Assembly (NCBI GenBank): GCA_003247835.1
Contig: QJYB01000106.1
Location: forward strand, 1 to 35,693
Source: Gammaproteobacteria bacterium
GTDB lineage: Bacteria > Pseudomonadota > Gammaproteobacteria > Pseudomonadales > Azotimanducaceae
Length of the DNA: 35,693 bases
Direction of reading: 5' to 3'
Numbering within the stretch: position 1 is the stretch's first letter; the number at the start of each line of letters is the position of its first letter. Positions 1 to 6,612 of the stretch are shown in pieces. A program made the translations under genes and the position numbers. A model generated the notes under the pieces. It was not told the origin of the DNA and did no database searches. It saw only the letters and a program-made list of their open reading frames with translations.

Positions 1-971
1 CGCTGGATTCCCTGGGCGCCTGGACTTTCGACGGTGCGCTGGAAGGGCCGATGACGGCGCATCCGAAGATGGATCCGAAGACGGGCGAGATGCTGTTCTT
101 CGGCTACATGGCCGACGGCCCGTTCGGTCGGACGATCAGCTATCAGGTGGTCAACGCGGCGGGCGAGCTGACCCGTTCCGAGCGATTCGAGGCCCCCTTC
201 CCGAGCATGGTCCACGACTTCATCACCACCGATGAGCACGTGATCTTTCCGGTCTTCCCGCTGACGGGCAGCCTGGAACGGGCAATGCAGGGCCAGCCCG
301 CGTTCGCCTGGGAGCCTGACAAGGGAACACATATCGGCATCATGCCGAGAGACGGTTCCGTGGAGGACATCCGCTGGTTCGAGACGGATCCCTGTTACGT
401 TTTCCACCCGATGAACGCGTATACGGACGGCAACCGGATCATCGCCCACGTCATGCAGTTCGAGGAGGCGCCGCTGTTTCCGCATCTCGATGGATCAAAA
501 CCCGATCCGGACAAGGCCAATGCCCGGCTCACCGAGTGGGAATTCGATCTTGCCGCCAACACCAGGAGCGTCAGACGACGGCGACTGGACGACATCACCG
601 GTGAGTTCCCGCGTCTGGACGAACGCTTCGCCGGTCAGGCCTACCGGCACGGCTACTACGCGGCTTCCACGTCCCTTGATGGCGGCCTCGGTTTCGATGC
701 GCTGGCGCACCACGACTTCAAAACAGGTCAGCGCACGCTCTTCGTTCTGCCGGAGGGCGACCGGACGGGCGAGCCGGTCTTCGTTCCCCGTCACGAGGCG
801 GCGGAGGAGGGTGACGGTTTCCTGCTCGCGACCGTCTACCGGGCGAGGGAGAACCGATCCGATCTGGCGGTGTTCGACGCAGCGGCCCTGGCCGACGGGC
901 CGGTAGCCTGTGCCGAGCTGCCGCACCGCGTTCCGCATGGATTCCACGGCAACTGGAAATACAACGACTGA
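1..971 (+). CDS. Carotenoid oxygenase (RPE65/CCD family), 3' part only
   Basis: The open frame runs in from the left edge, with the first full codon at base 3 and the stop at 969-971, so the N-terminus is missing and the internal ATG at 51 is not the start. Family members are non-heme iron enzymes that cleave carotenoids, apocarotenoids or stilbene-like substrates at a double bond. Iron-ligand histidines of the family are recognisable in order: MTAHPK near the start, MVHDF, VFHPMNAY, and the closing HGFHGNW just before the C-terminus. The C-terminal motif is typical, so the 3' end is intact. Substrate cannot be told. The following minus-strand genes converge on it with a 9 bp gap and no visible terminator. 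Confidence 0.9.
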   Translation, partial: LDSLGAWTFDGALEGPMTAHPKMDPKTGEMLFFGYMADGPFGRTISYQVVNAAGELTRSERFEAPFPSMVHDFITTDEHVIFPVFPLTGSLERAMQGQPAFAWEPDKGTHIGIMPRDGSVEDIRWFETDPCYVFHPMNAYTDGNRIIAHVMQFEEAPLFPHLDGSKPDPDKANARLTEWEFDLAANTRSVRRRRLDDITGEFPRLDERFAGQAYRHGYYAASTSLDGGLGFDALAHHDFKTGQRTLFVLPEGDRTGEPVFVPRHEAAEEGDGFLLATVYRARENRSDLAVFDAAALADGPVACAELPHRVPHGFHGNWKYND

Positions 972-980
972 AAACCGGAC

Positions 981-1928
981 TCAGCGCCGGTTGAGATAGG
1001 CGAAAGCTGTCTCGGCGTAGGCCGGATTGCCGGACCACTGCGACTGGCTCTGCGCGCTGAAGGTGAGTTTGATGCGGTGGTCATCGTCGCCTACCAGGTC
1101 CAGCCACGCAGCGTCCGGTCGAGAGGTGCTCACCCCGTCCGCCGGTACGGGATAGTCCGGCGCTCCGACACTGGCATAACCCGCCAGGACCCCCAGAGCG
1201 AAGATGGCATCGCGGTCAGGACCGGCGAAGTCGTACAGCAGGCGGAAGGCGTGCGCCCCGGTGACCAGATGCAGGGCGAAGAAGTCGTGGGTTGCGGCGA
1301 ACACCGACAGCGCCCGGCCGCTGTAGGCCCGGAGCGGATCGTCAATCATCACGGCGACCCGCCGGAACGCGGTCGCGCGGCAGACCTGAGCCAGGCAGTC
1401 GTCGAACCGTCTTCCCGGCGCGACCTTGGTGGCGCAGGCTTTCATGGCAGCAAGCGGCGCGTCCACGTGCTCTGCAGCGCGAGGGTGTCGGGCTGCTTCG
1501 GCGATGGCGGGTTCGGCGCCACTCCAGGCGAGGTAGGCCAGGCCCGCCGCCACCTCCTCGGGTATGCCGAACGTATATCCGTAGGCGGTCCGGATCAGCG
1601 GGTGATATGCCTGCTTCGCCCATCCGGAGATCAGCGCCGGCAGTTGCTGCTCGAGCACCGCGCCAGGGCCCAGTCGGGCGATCTCATCCAGCAGGATTGC
1701 GAGTCGTGCCCGGTATCCGGGTGGTGCAGCGGCCAGCGGTTCCAGACGCTGGCGGTATCGCTCGAGCCAACGGAGTGCACGATCGGTTTCGCAGCCGAGA
1801 CCGGCAAGCGCCAGCGCGGCCATGGGGCCATGATCGCTCAGATAACCGCCATAGACCGGGCTGTATCTCGCGTGGTGCGAGGCAAGCCCGGCTTTGAGTG
1901 CCTCACCGACTGTAGTCGTTGCGGGCAT
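981..1928 (-). CDS. Questin oxidase-like protein (DUF4243 family)
   Basis: This 315-residue protein opens with VGEALKAGL followed by a segment rich in His and Tyr (HHARYSPVYGGYLSDHGPM), which I recognise as the start of questin-oxidase-like (DUF4243) proteins. Fungal relatives perform a Baeyer-Villiger-type ring opening of the anthraquinone questin; bacterial members are mostly uncharacterised. The frame stays open upstream to 2300, but that part only mirrors the VOC gene in another frame. I therefore start at ATG 1928, which overlaps the VOC gene end by 26 bp (ATG 1934 is equally possible). The overlap suggests translational coupling. The paired VOC protein and divergent regulator suggest a small inducible aromatic or quinone oxidation unit, which is inference. 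Confidence 0.72.
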   Translation of the reverse strand: MPATTTVGEALKAGLASHHARYSPVYGGYLSDHGPMAALALAGLGCETDRALRWLERYRQRLEPLAAAPPGYRARLAILLDEIARLGPGAVLEQQLPALISGWAKQAYHPLIRTAYGYTFGIPEEVAAGLAYLAWSGAEPAIAEAARHPRAAEHVDAPLAAMKACATKVAPGRRFDDCLAQVCRATAFRRVAVMIDDPLRAYSGRALSVFAATHDFFALHLVTGAHAFRLLYDFAGPDRDAIFALGVLAGYASVGAPDYPVPADGVSTSRPDAAWLDLVGDDDHRIKLTFSAQSQSQWSGNPAYAETAFAYLNRR

Positions 1929-2313
1929 CCACATCGTCCACCAGATACTGCACGAACTCCCAGTCGTTGCCGTCCGGGTCGTAGAAGTAGCGCCGGTTAC
2001 GTGCCGGATGGTCGTCGATGGCGAGATTCGGATCGAAACCCGCATCCCGCATCCGGGTTTCGAGGGCACCGAGGTCGTCCACTTCCCAGCCGAGATGGTT
2101 GAGACCGGTCTGGTTGCCGTACGGTGTCCGACCGGTCGTGTCGGGCACGGTCTGGAGCGCCACGTAGAAGGTGTCGTTGCCGACGTGCCGCCAGTGCCGT
2201 CCCTGACCGTCCAGCCCTTCACCCCGCCGTCGGAAGTCCGGAAAGGCAGTGCAGAGAAACCGTTCCATTTCGTCCGTGTGGACGACGGAGAGATTGGCAT
2301 GTTCGAGTTTCAT
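1903..2313 (-). CDS. VOC (glyoxalase/bleomycin-resistance/dioxygenase) superfamily protein
   Basis: A 136-residue protein with a complete single VOC module. A metal-ligand-like triad is visible: His in KLEHANLS at the first strand, His in GLNHLGWEV in the middle, and Glu in GNDWEFVQYL near the end, after the typical DPDGN turn. Such proteins bind a divalent metal and catalyse glyoxalase, epimerase, extradiol dioxygenase or resistance reactions; which applies here cannot be told. The start at 2313 is preceded by GGAG seven bases upstream; the frame extends to 2331 but lacks a ribosome site there. It is first in a two-gene unit with the overlapping questin-oxidase-like gene and is divergent from the HTH regulator at 2431. 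Confidence 0.85.
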   Translation of the reverse strand: MKLEHANLSVVHTDEMERFLCTAFPDFRRRGEGLDGQGRHWRHVGNDTFYVALQTVPDTTGRTPYGNQTGLNHLGWEVDDLGALETRMRDAGFDPNLAIDDHPARNRRYFYDPDGNDWEFVQYLVDDVDARNDYSR

Positions 2314-2430
2314 GATTGACACTCCGTTCAATATGAAAACATTTATATTTCTTTATTAGCGACCGGTCCAGTGATTTTTTAAACTTTTACGTTATAAAAT
2401 TGCCCCGGTTAACTGCTCTCTGATCTGCCG
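2314..2430. promoter_or_regulatory. AT-rich divergent intergenic region
   Basis: This 117 bp spacer separates two divergent starts and is strikingly AT-rich for the window, especially 2331-2400. It holds the minus-strand promoter described separately and a plus-strand TATAAA at 2393-2398 that could serve the regulator; its -35 element is poor. No ORF or RNA gene is apparent. Confidence 0.5.
2342..2370 (-). promoter_or_regulatory. Candidate sigma-70 promoter of the VOC/questin-oxidase unit, overlapping a palindrome
   Basis: On the minus strand, TGGACC (2370-2365, 4/6 match) and TATAAA (2347-2342, 5/6 match) are separated by exactly 17 bp. The perfect palindrome GACCGGTC (2361-2368) overlaps the -35 element, so it is a candidate operator for the divergent regulator. 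This rests on pattern reading only. Confidence 0.42.
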
Positions 2431-3084
2431 ATGACCGAACTGATTGCCCGGGAAGGATCCGCTGCGGAACTGAAACGCACCAAGGATCGCCTGCTGCTGC
2501 TGTTGAAGACACGCGGTGGGATGACCACCAAGGCGCTGGCGGAAGCGCTGGACGTCAGCGTGCCCGCCGTCCGTGCTCACCTGAAATCCCTGAGGAGCGA
2601 CGTACGCGCGGAAACGGAGGCCACCGGCGTCGGTCGTCCGGCCCAGATCTGGCGGCTCACCGAGACAGGACAGCAGCGCTTTCCGGACACCCACAGCGAG
2701 CTGACTGTGCGTATCCTCGCTTCCATCGAAAAGTCGCTCGGCAGGGCAGCGCTCGATACGGTGATTGCCGACCGTTACGCTGAATCGCTCCGGACCTATA
2801 CGGCCGCGCTCGCGGATCTCTCGTCGCCTGCGGGCCGTCTGAAGCGGCTCGCGGAGATCCGATCTGACGAAGGTTACATGGCAGAGGTGAGACGGACCGA
2901 GCGTGGCTGGTTGCTGGTCGAGAACCACTGTCCGATCTGCGCTGCGGCCACTGCCTGTCAGGGATTCTGCCGTAACGAGCTGGAGCTGTTCCGGTCGGTG
3001 CTGGGCCGCACGGTCAGGGTGGAACGCGTCGAGTATCTGCTCGACGGTGGCCACCGCTGTGCCTACGAGATCACCCGCTCCTGA
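2431..3084 (+). CDS. HTH transcriptional regulator with C-terminal cysteine cluster (SufR/COG2345-like)
   Basis: A 217-residue regulator. Residues about 15-75 form a winged helix-turn-helix (TTKALAEALDVSVPAVRAHL, then a wing with GRPAQIWRLT). The C-terminal half carries Cys167, Cys170, Cys176 and Cys180 (HCPIC-x5-C-x3-C) and Cys210 near the end. This arrangement is typical of the COG2345 family, in which SufR and relatives bind an Fe-S cluster as a redox or iron sensor. Cluster binding here is inferred from family membership. It is divergent from the VOC/questin-oxidase pair across a 117 bp AT-rich spacer and most likely regulates that pair and itself. The start has only a weak ribosome site. 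Confidence 0.85.
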   Translation: MTELIAREGSAAELKRTKDRLLLLLKTRGGMTTKALAEALDVSVPAVRAHLKSLRSDVRAETEATGVGRPAQIWRLTETGQQRFPDTHSELTVRILASIEKSLGRAALDTVIADRYAESLRTYTAALADLSSPAGRLKRLAEIRSDEGYMAEVRRTERGWLLVENHCPICAAATACQGFCRNELELFRSVLGRTVRVERVEYLLDGGHRCAYEITRS

Positions 3085-3103
3085 CCAAGCCGGACCCGAA
3101 ACC

Positions 3104-4228
3104 GTGACAGTCAGTCAACCCCGAGAACGAGTCGTCCTGTTGCTGCTGCTGATCTACGTGGTCATCCTGCTGGCGGTAGGGCTGAATCCGCGTAACTTGG
3201 CCCGGCACAACGACGTGACCTGGCTGCCGGATCAGGCCGCGCTTCGTTTCGACGGTCACGGTCTTGCCTTCACGGACAGCCCGGCCACGGCAGCCGTCGA
3301 ACCCATCGACGCGTTCACGCTGCTGGTCGACCTCCGGCTGATGGCCTCCGATACGCCTCGGGGCTTCGAGCATGTGGTCACCCTGTTCGGCCACGCGGCG
3401 GATTCTCAGCTGCTCATCGGACAGTGGAAGGACAGCCTCATCGTGACGAACGGTGCAGACTACGATTACCGGCAGAGACGACCGCGCCTTTCCGCGTCGC
3501 TGAACCCGGGCGACGGTCAGTGGCACGTGCTCGCGGTGACGGTGGATCGGGACGGCACGAGGCTGTTTGTCGACGGGCTGGAGACGGCCGCCATGGCACA
3601 GCGGCTCACGCTGCCCGCAGCAGACGGGCGCTTCCGGTTGCTGCTCGGCAACTCGGTGCACGGTAACCAGGGATGGAAGGGGTTGATCCGGGGTGTTGCC
3701 CTGCTGCGCCGGGCAATGCATCCGACCGAGATCGCGACGGTGGCGACCGGGAGCAGAAAGCTCGACACCTTCGTCGGGTCGGGTGCCGAGCAACCGGAGC
3801 TGCTCTTCTCGTTTGCCGAGGGTCAGGATGAGGTGTCGGGCGATCTGGGAGCACGGGCACTGCCGCTTTCCTTCCCACGCGATCGGGTGATTCTCGAACC
3901 TGAATTCTTTCAGCCGGGATTCCGCGATGCCCGCCTGGGAGACGTGATCGTCAATCTGTTCGGGTTCGTTCCTTTCGGCATCCTCGGCGCCCTTGCGCTA
4001 CTCGGCAGAGGTGTGTCCCGGGCTGCGACGCTGGTCGTCGTGGTGGCAGCGGGGGCAGTCCTGAGCGGCAGCATCGAGCTTGCCCAGGCCTGGATGCCGA
4101 TGCGCAGCTCGAGCGTTCTCGATCTGCTGCTGAACACGTCCGGCACGTTCGGTGGCACGTTGGGGTGCCTGTTGCTGAGTCCGCACGTGGTGCGGCTGAT
4201 CAGGGCGGAAGGTCAGCGACCGTCCTGA
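3104..4228 (+). CDS. VanZ-like membrane protein with an embedded LamG/concanavalin-like domain
   Basis: A GTG start at 3104, 19 bp after the regulator stop, gives 374 residues; the frame is open upstream to 2903 but there it only shadows the regulator. A first membrane segment lies at about residues 9-27 (VVLLLLLIYVVILLAVGL). A beta-rich extracytoplasmic region at about 45-220 looks LamG/concanavalin-like (DGQWHVLAVTVDRDGTRLFVDG, with GNSVHGNQGWKG later). The C-terminal part has two to three membrane segments with VanZ-like hallmarks: VNLFGFVPFGIL, then SIELAQAWMP and SSVLDLLLNTSGTFGG. VanZ-like proteins are of mostly unknown function; VanZ itself gives low-level teicoplanin resistance. The domain architecture suggests recognition of a surface glycan, which is inference. 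Confidence 0.75.
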   Translation: MTVSQPRERVVLLLLLIYVVILLAVGLNPRNLARHNDVTWLPDQAALRFDGHGLAFTDSPATAAVEPIDAFTLLVDLRLMASDTPRGFEHVVTLFGHAADSQLLIGQWKDSLIVTNGADYDYRQRRPRLSASLNPGDGQWHVLAVTVDRDGTRLFVDGLETAAMAQRLTLPAADGRFRLLLGNSVHGNQGWKGLIRGVALLRRAMHPTEIATVATGSRKLDTFVGSGAEQPELLFSFAEGQDEVSGDLGARALPLSFPRDRVILEPEFFQPGFRDARLGDVIVNLFGFVPFGILGALALLGRGVSRAATLVVVVAAGAVLSGSIELAQAWMPMRSSSVLDLLLNTSGTFGGTLGCLLLSPHVVRLIRAEGQRPS

Positions 4229-4413
4229 GGCACGGCCCACAGACGCCCGTTGGCATCCTCGTGAAAGTCCCAGCCCGCGGCGATGAGCGCTGCCTTGAGC
4301 GATTCCGCCGGGACGCCGAAGCGCTCTGCCAGCTCGTCGTGATCGAGCACCTGCACGGTCCGCCGCCGGCCGCGGCGCTGGCGGTGCAGCCGTGGGGCCT
4401 CGAATACGGCCAT
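4213..4413 (-). CDS. Small SOS-controlled protein, possible minimal HTH (function unknown)
   Basis: A 66-residue ORF with ATG at 4413 and a strong ribosome site (AGGAG, seven bases upstream). The N-terminus is very basic (residues 8-18 hold seven Arg and one His). Residues 24-46 (DHDELAERFGVPAESLKAAL and following) read as a helix-turn-helix, followed by a short beta-like segment ending in GRLWAV, faintly like a minimal MerR/excisionase winged helix. I do not recognise a named family. Thirteen bases upstream of the start lies a near-consensus LexA box over a sigma-70 -10 element, so this gene should be DNA-damage inducible. Its end overlaps the convergent VanZ-like gene by 16 bp. Good ribosome site, promoter and operator together make it credible as a real gene. 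Confidence 0.72.
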   Translation of the reverse strand: MAVFEAPRLHRQRRGRRRTVQVLDHDELAERFGVPAESLKAALIAAGWDFHEDANGRLWAVPQDGR

Positions 4414-4425
4414 CGTCGCACTCCT

Positions 4426-4449
4426 GATACTGTATGTTTATACAGTATC
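4426..4449. promoter_or_regulatory. LexA operator (SOS box)
   Basis: The core at 4428-4447 reads TACTGTATGTTTATACAGTA, differing from the E. coli consensus SOS box only in the central spacer. The inverted repeat is perfect over ten bases per arm (GATACTGTAT and ATACAGTATC) around a 4-base centre. It lies directly between the -10 element and start codon of the small ORF at 4413. Confidence 0.9.
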
Positions 4450-4470
4450 CGTGGAATGAGCTCAGATCAA
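4442..4470 (-). promoter_or_regulatory. Sigma-70 promoter of the SOS small ORF
   Basis: On the minus strand, TTGATC (4470-4465, 4/6 match) and TACTGT (4447-4442, with the key TA...T positions) are spaced by exactly 17 bp. The -10 element lies inside the LexA box, so LexA binding would directly block polymerase, as at many known SOS promoters. Confidence 0.7.
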
Positions 4471-4475
4471 GTGCC

Positions 4476-5165
4476 TCAGCGCTGGATCCACCCCCCGGAG
4501 AAGGGGATCGCCTGCCCCACGAAGAAGTTGCTCTCGTCGCTGGCAAGGAACAGGGCGAACAGCGCGTCTTCGCGGGCCGTGGCCAGCCGGCCCAGGGGCA
4601 CCTGGCGGCGGAGTGAGGCCATGAACCGCTCGTTCTGCGCGAGTTCAGGCGGGTAGTACACCGGGTTCTCGACGTAGTTCTGGGCGATCAGGTTCACCTG
4701 CACATTGTCAGGTGCCACCTCCACACCCACGGACTGTACGTAGCCGACCTGTGCAGCCCGCGCCGCGCTGTAGGCGGCCACGGTTTTCAGACCCTTCAGT
4801 GCGGTGGCGCTGCCGAAGACCACGATCTTGCCCTGCCGGCGCGAACGCATCTGTGGCAGCACGGCTCGGGTCAGGCGATGCAGCGGATGCACCATGCGCT
4901 CGAAGGTGTCCATCCAGGCTTCGTCCGCGAGGTCCGTGACCGATGTGCCGCTGTAATTGTGCGAGGCGAGGTTGGCAATCAGCACATCGACGTGACCGGC
5001 TTCCTCGATCAGCGACTCGCAGGCGCCGGGGCGGGTGAGGTCGCGCATATCTGCGATGATATCCGCACCTTCCTCGGCGAAAAGCGCTGCGGTCGCGGGA
5101 CCCATGTAGTCGTCCGCCTGGGTGATCACCACCCGCCTGCCGTCGAGCCGCCCACGTGCGCTCAT
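4476..5165 (-). CDS. Probable halohydrin dehalogenase (SDR-fold, S-Y-R triad)
   Basis: A 229-residue SDR-fold protein. ATG 5165 has GGAGG seven bases upstream; the frame opens further to 5204 without a ribosome site. The normal SDR nucleotide-binding motif TGxxxGxG is absent. In its place stands Thr15-x4-Tyr20-x-Gly22 (TQADDYMG), the published N-terminal signature of halohydrin dehalogenases, whose site binds halide instead of NAD(P). The catalytic motif is Ser119-x12-Tyr132-x3-Arg136, with Arg replacing the usual SDR Lys, which is the other family signature. These enzymes convert vicinal halohydrins to epoxides plus halide without a cofactor, and can open epoxides with small anions. A degenerate, non-dehalogenating SDR is the alternative. 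Subtype cannot be assigned by eye. Confidence 0.85.
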   Translation of the reverse strand: MSARGRLDGRRVVITQADDYMGPATAALFAEEGADIIADMRDLTRPGACESLIEEAGHVDVLIANLASHNYSGTSVTDLADEAWMDTFERMVHPLHRLTRAVLPQMRSRRQGKIVVFGSATALKGLKTVAAYSAARAAQVGYVQSVGVEVAPDNVQVNLIAQNYVENPVYYPPELAQNERFMASLRRQVPLGRLATAREDALFALFLASDESNFFVGQAIPFSGGWIQR

Positions 5166-5293
5166 CGCGATCCCTCCGTCAAGACAGGGCGGCGAGAATA
5201 GCATGTGAAGGTGGCGCGGGCCGGTGCCTGCAGCGATCGTGATCGGTGCCGGTTCGGGTAGAATCTGCAGGCGTGGAGAGAGGAGGCCCGGTC

Positions 5294-5659
5294 ATGAAGG
5301 CCATGCGGATCGCGCTGCTGGGCGTACTGATCCTGCTCAGTACCGGTCTTGCCGCCGAGGAGCAGCGTCCGCCCTGGCTTTCCGACGAGGTCATGGCCGC
5401 GGCGATGGCTATCGGGCTGACGTCGGAACAGATGGCGCCATTCCGGGAGTGCGTGACGGACTTCCTCGAGTCTTATCGTGATCAGGCGAGAAGGCTGCTC
5501 CGGCGCGGCGCGGCCGGGCTCGAAGGGCAGATCAAACGGCTGCGGAATTCGCTGGCGCGTGAGATGGACGGACGCATGGCGACGTTCCTGACGGAAGACC
5601 AGATGGTTCGTTACGAGGATTACCGGAAAGCGCTGCTCGACTCGCTCGAGCGGCGATAG
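5294..5659 (+). CDS. Small exported helical protein, function unknown
   Basis: A 121-residue protein whose start is fixed by a perfect AGGAGG seven bases upstream of ATG 5294. Residues 1-20 form a signal peptide (MKAMRIALLGVLILLSTGLA), probably cleaved near AAEEQ. The mature part is mostly helical and charged, with WLSDEVMAAAMAIG early, a middle rich in Arg and Leu, and TEDQMVRYEDYRK near the end. The size and helical character loosely resemble periplasmic CpxP/Spy-type proteins, but I see no LTxxQ repeat and do not claim that family. It is followed after 11 bp by an ABM-domain gene, probably in the same operon. TAGAAT at 5259-5264 may be the -10 element. Confidence 0.75.
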   Translation: MKAMRIALLGVLILLSTGLAAEEQRPPWLSDEVMAAAMAIGLTSEQMAPFRECVTDFLESYRDQARRLLRRGAAGLEGQIKRLRNSLAREMDGRMATFLTEDQMVRYEDYRKALLDSLERR

Positions 5660-5670
5660 GAGTGAGCATC

Positions 5671-5973
5671 ATGTTTCTGGCCATGAACCGTTTCCGGATC
5701 GCCCCGGGTATGGAAGCAGGATTCGAGAAGATCTGGCGGGAACGGGAGACCTTTCTCAAGGAAGTGCCCGGATTCGTCTCCTTCGCCCTGCTGAAAGGCC
5801 CGGCGGACGAGACGCAGAGTCTCTATGCCTCGCACTCGGTGTGGGAGTCCCGTGCTGCATTCGAAGCCTGGACCCGATCAGAGCACTTCCGGAAGGCCCA
5901 CGCCCAGGCGAACGCGCCGAAGGGGACCTATCTGGGTCCGCCCAACCTCGAGCTTTTCGAGCAGGTGGTCTGA
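5671..5973 (+). CDS. Antibiotic biosynthesis monooxygenase (ABM)-domain protein
   Basis: A 100-residue single ABM-domain protein. ATG 5671 is preced by AGGAG at a spacing of eight; the GTG at 5662 lies inside that ribosome site and is rejected. Family hallmarks are MNRFRIAPGMEAGFEKIW at the first strand and helix, PGFVSFALLKG in the middle, and the SVWESRAAFEAWTRSEHFR helix region. This resembles heme-degrading HmoA/IsdG-like and quinol monooxygenases, which form small ferredoxin-fold dimers. Whether it degrades heme or oxidises quinols cannot be decided. It probably shares an operon with the exported protein just upstream. Confidence 0.85.
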   Translation: MFLAMNRFRIAPGMEAGFEKIWRERETFLKEVPGFVSFALLKGPADETQSLYASHSVWESRAAFEAWTRSEHFRKAHAQANAPKGTYLGPPNLELFEQVV

Positions 5974-5987
5974 GATCCCGGCCGATA

Positions 5988-6611
5988 TCAGGTGCCGCGC
6001 GGCTTCACCGCGACGCCGTGGGTCATGAACGCAGCCCAGCGCGGTCCGGGCAGATAGCCGCTGTCCACTTCCGGAATCTCGAAGCCGGCGTCGCGAATCA
6101 GATCGTCCGCCTTGCGGGTCAGGTGGCAGCCACCGCCGATGATCTTCCAGACCGGCTCGATCCGCCGCTGCCAGGCACGGACACCTTCGTCCGGACTCAA
6201 TCCGTGCTCGACGAAATAGAAGCGGCCGCCAGGTTTGATGACGCGGTGCATTTCCGAGAGAGCCCGGTAGACGTTGGGAATGGAACACAGCGTCCACGTG
6301 CAGACGATGGTGTCGAAGCGGGCGTCGTCGGCGGGGATTTCCTCTCCAGACACGCCGAGCACCTCCACTGCCGGACGCGCGGATTCAGCGCGGCGGCGGG
6401 CCATTTCGGTGAGCTCCGCATGCGGGTCCAGACCGGTAACGGACCGGGCGCGATCGGAGTAATGCGGCAGGTTGAGTCCGCTGCCGATACCGATCTCGAG
6501 CACGTCGCCCTCGGCCTGAGGTACGTAGCGGCTGCGCAGCTCGGCCATGGGCGGCTGGGCGCATGCCGTGTCGATCAGCTTCGGCAGCACGTACTTTGCG
6601 TAGAGTCCCAT
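5988..6611 (-). CDS. Class I SAM-dependent methyltransferase (UbiE/Methyltransf_11 type)
   Basis: A 207-residue Rossmann-fold methyltransferase. SAM-binding motif I is clear (DVLEIGIGSGLNLPHY, residues about 36-51), followed by the acidic end of strand 2 (VTGLDPHAE), then FDTIVCTWTLCSIPNV and HRVIKPGGRFYFVEHG. The middle of the protein matches small bacterial methyltransferases related to methyltransferase-like protein 7. The substrate is unknown. The ATG at 6611 follows the amidohydrolase stop by one base (TGA-C-ATG), so translation is almost certainly coupled. It is third in a minus-strand run behind the TauD-type dioxygenase and amidohydrolase. Confidence 0.88.
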   Translation of the reverse strand: MGLYAKYVLPKLIDTACAQPPMAELRSRYVPQAEGDVLEIGIGSGLNLPHYSDRARSVTGLDPHAELTEMARRRAESARPAVEVLGVSGEEIPADDARFDTIVCTWTLCSIPNVYRALSEMHRVIKPGGRFYFVEHGLSPDEGVRAWQRRIEPVWKIIGGGCHLTRKADDLIRDAGFEIPEVDSGYLPGPRWAAFMTHGVAVKPRGT

Positions 6612-6612
6612 G

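Noticed and set aside
1077-2102. Plus-strand frame of 341 codons
   Set aside because: It is antisense to the questin-oxidase-like and VOC genes, which carry recognisable family motifs.
1929-2300. N-terminal extension of the questin-oxidase-like frame
   Set aside because: These codons run in another frame of the VOC gene and read as low-complexity Thr/Ser/Arg; the family N-terminus begins after ATG 1928.
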